From assembly GCA_963839615.1 (NCBI GenBank), contig CAWIVY010000006.1:62001-126000 (forward strand): 64,000 nucleotides of DNA, read 5' to 3'. Source of the DNA: DASQMT01 sp963839615 (lineage in GTDB: Bacteria > Actinomycetota > Thermoleophilia > Solirubrobacterales > Solirubrobacteraceae). The stretch's first letter is position 1. Each line of letters opens with the position of its first letter. The translations under genes were made by a program, and so were the position numbers. Positions 62,285 through 64,000 of the stretch are shown here, in pieces. The notes beneath the pieces are model-generated. The model saw only the letters and a program-made list of their open reading frames with translations. It searched no databases and was not told where the DNA came from.

Positions 62285-62342
62285 GTGTTTCCTCTCCCTC
62301 GGTGTCTGCGATCCGCGAGCGAGAGCCTATAGGCGCGCGGGC

Positions 62343-64000
62343 TCAGCGGACGCGCACGGCGACGCGGCGCGAGTACCCCGTCGCGAACGGGTAGCGCTTG
62401 CCTGCGCGGAGCTTCGCGCGGAACCTGAACACCCTGCCGCGGGAGCTCGCGTCCCGGAACCGGTACGTCACCCTGAAACGGCCGCTCTTCCCGGTCGTCG
62501 TGTCGGCGAACGTCGTGTAGGGCCCGCCGCCGACGCGGCGGCCCTGGAGGATGACCGTGACCCCGGGCGCAGGCGCGCGCAGGCGCCCGCGCAGCGTCAG
62601 CGGGCCGCCGACATGCGGGCTGTGCGTGGACGGCTTGAGCGAAGCCGCCGCCCGCGTCCGCAGCGTCAGGTCATCGCTGGCCGCGTAGTGGGCGTCGTTG
62701 ACGTGCGCCTTCCACGCGAGCCGCAGCTGCCGCGATGCGCGTGCTCCCGTCCTGCCCTTGAAGGTGCCGTCGGCCTCCGTGCGGAACGACTTGCGCTTGA
62801 CGGGGATCGCGCCGCGGCGCTTGTTCGTGGTCACGAGGTCGATCTCGGCGCCGCCGACCGGCAGCCCGAGCGAGTTGAGGAGCCTGCCCGCGATGCGCAC
62901 CTTCCTGCCGTAGCGGGCGGTCGTGACCTGACCTTCCCCGCCACGGAAACGTGCCTTCAGCGTGCCCGTCTCCGTCGCGCCGACGCCGTTGAGCGGGCCG
63001 CGGTCGGAGGGTGTGGCGACGTCGACCGGGAAGGGCCCGCGGTCCGCGATGTTCCCGCCGGCATCGATCGTGCGCACGAGGAGCCGGCGACGGCCGACCT
63101 GAAGCGCGGTCGGGCGCACGGTCTCGCGGGAGAACTCCGGGCAGGGCTTGGCCAGGCTCGCGGAGCAGCTCGCGCCACCGTCGGTCTCGGCCGCCGTGTA
63201 GTCCTCGACGCCCACGAGCCGCGGCGCCCCCGCGACCGTGACGTCGTGCAACTCGATGCGCCGGATGCCGGCGTTGTCGGTGGCGCGGAGCACGACTGGG
63301 TCCGAGCCGTTGCGCGGGCCGCCGGCCAGCAGCCCCTCCGCCGACACGGTCGGAACCGGCGGCTGCGGATCGTTGATCGTGACGTCGATCCCGTACAGCA
63401 CGTGGTAGACGCGCTCGCCGGCCGGGGCGGAGCAATCGATGCTGCGCTTGAAGCAGCCGACCTGGATCGACAGCGTCGTGGCGTCGCCCTTGTAGCCTGC
63501 CAGCCCGCTGAACTGTCGCAGCGAGGTCGTGCGCCGGCTGACCGTCGCGTTCCCCGCCGGATAGCTGTACCAGGCGTTGGCCTCCTTCAGCCGGTTGCGC
63601 GTCGCATAGTGGTAGTCGCCGGCGCCGAGGAACGGGACGCCGCCGAGCAGGTAGAGCGCGTACAGCTGCCGGGTGCCCTCCAGCGGCGGGTTGCTGCGGA
63701 ACTCGAGGTGCCGGTCGAGCGCGAAGTCGGCGATCGTCGTGCCCGGCGCGCTGGTGAACGTGATCGCAGCGTTCGCGCCGTTGGCGATCGCCTTGCCGCC
63801 GTCGATGCGCAGGCCGATCAGCGTTCCGCTCCGGCTGCAGTTCGTGTCCACGACGAGACCGGAGACGGGCGCGCCGGTCCACGACGTGTTGCCCCAGCTG
63901 GCGCCGGCCGTGCTGCATGCGTAGACGTGGTACGTGCCGGCCTCGGCCGCGGCGGGAGCGCACGCGAAGGTCACGAGCACGATCACGAGCAGCTGGCGAG
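62343..64000 (-). CDS. Secreted protein of unknown function (5' end cut by window edge)
   Basis: At least 547 residues, with the frame open to the window end. Residues near the start (RQLLVIVLVTFACAPAAAEAG) are a signal peptide whose true start probably lies beyond 64000; a GTG at 63986 is possible. The mature protein starts GTYHVYACSTAGASWGNTSW, has Cys pairs and a jelly-roll-like first half (about 20-200), then Ig-like strands (VVLRATDNAGIRRIELHDV) and two carboxypeptidase-regulatory-like beta domains in the second half. The C-terminal 120 residues are Arg-rich. I recall the HVYAC start as common in Thermoleophilia surface proteins, unchecked. The function is unknown; adhesion or glycan binding is possible. 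Confidence 0.8.
   Translation of the reverse strand, partial: RQLLVIVLVTFACAPAAAEAGTYHVYACSTAGASWGNTSWTGAPVSGLVVDTNCSRSGTLIGLRIDGGKAIANGANAAITFTSAPGTTIADFALDRHLEFRSNPPLEGTRQLYALYLLGGVPFLGAGDYHYATRNRLKEANAWYSYPAGNATVSRRTTSLRQFSGLAGYKGDATTLSIQVGCFKRSIDCSAPAGERVYHVLYGIDVTINDPQPPVPTVSAEGLLAGGPRNGSDPVVLRATDNAGIRRIELHDVTVAGAPRLVGVEDYTAAETDGGASCSASLAKPCPEFSRETVRPTALQVGRRRLLVRTIDAGGNIADRGPFPVDVATPSDRGPLNGVGATETGTLKARFRGGEGQVTTARYGRKVRIAGRLLNSLGLPVGGAEIDLVTTNKRRGAIPVKRKSFRTEADGTFKGRTGARASRQLRLAWKAHVNDAHYAASDDLTLRTRAAASLKPSTHSPHVGGPLTLRGRLRAPAPGVTVILQGRRVGGGPYTTFADTTTGKSGRFRVTYRFRDASSRGRVFRFRAKLRAGKRYPFATGYSRRVAVRVR

Overview
The window is one continuous stretch of very GC-rich bacterial chromosome. 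It has dense coding on both strands and no rRNA, tRNA, CRISPR array, phage or insertion-sequence genes that I can see. An OpcA-containing pentose phosphate operon, a transaldolase/glucose-6-phosphate isomerase fusion, DHA2 transporters paired with TetR regulators, a LAL-type LuxR regulator and secreted Arg-rich surface proteins all point to an actinobacterium. I infer the class Thermoleophilia (Solirubrobacterales-like), but no rRNA is present to prove it.

Layout. 0-15 kb: TetR/MFS drug-efflux pair, a tandem-fold hypothetical protein, a hydrolase and an M1-type lipoprotein peptidase, a GST, then a c-di-GMP enzyme (PAS-GAF-GGDEF-EAL) whose gene overlaps an M19 dipeptidase gene, which in turn overlaps an M20 peptidase gene. 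A 144-bp palindrome separates these from oligoendopeptidase F. A second TetR/MFS pair follows, divergent around two operator palindromes. 15-22 kb: a flavin oxidase, MsrB, a second M20 enzyme, a 998-residue LuxR-family ATPase regulator, a compact transcription unit for a 71-residue protein, and a PadR repressor. 22.4-34.8 kb: a ten-gene operon for the pentose phosphate pathway and sugar phosphate entry (tkt, tal-pgi, gnd, zwf, opcA, pgl, ROK kinase, rpiB, GH15 glucosidase, DUF1059), probably controlled by the divergent PadR. 34.8-41.8 kb: an MFS exporter, an SF2 helicase with a hydrophobic C-terminal segment, and a glycan group (DUF616 transferase, sulfotransferase, GT4). 41.8-50.7 kb: MerR with a divergent 13-segment membrane protein, an alditol-oxidase-like enzyme, a small lipoprotein, CsoR, a FemAB-like transferase, a second sulfotransferase, a secreted CAP protein and an ABC-2 exporter. 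50.8-54.9 kb: a polyphosphate module (Ppx/GppA, two half-size CHAD proteins, Ppk1). 54.9-64 kb: a secreted M23 peptidase, a large secreted M6 metalloprotease, a two-domain acyl-CoA-reductase-like SDR, and a secreted protein cut by the window edge.

Two window-wide patterns stand out. First, many genes have a TANNNT box 6-7 bases before the start codon and no Shine-Dalgarno sequence, which indicates leaderless transcripts; I used this to choose several starts. Second, four conserved genes between 26.6 and 36.7 kb (tal-pgi, ROK kinase, GH15, helicase) each carry exactly one extra base. This looks more like sequence or assembly error than gene decay, because the operon overlaps on both sides of the broken genes are intact.
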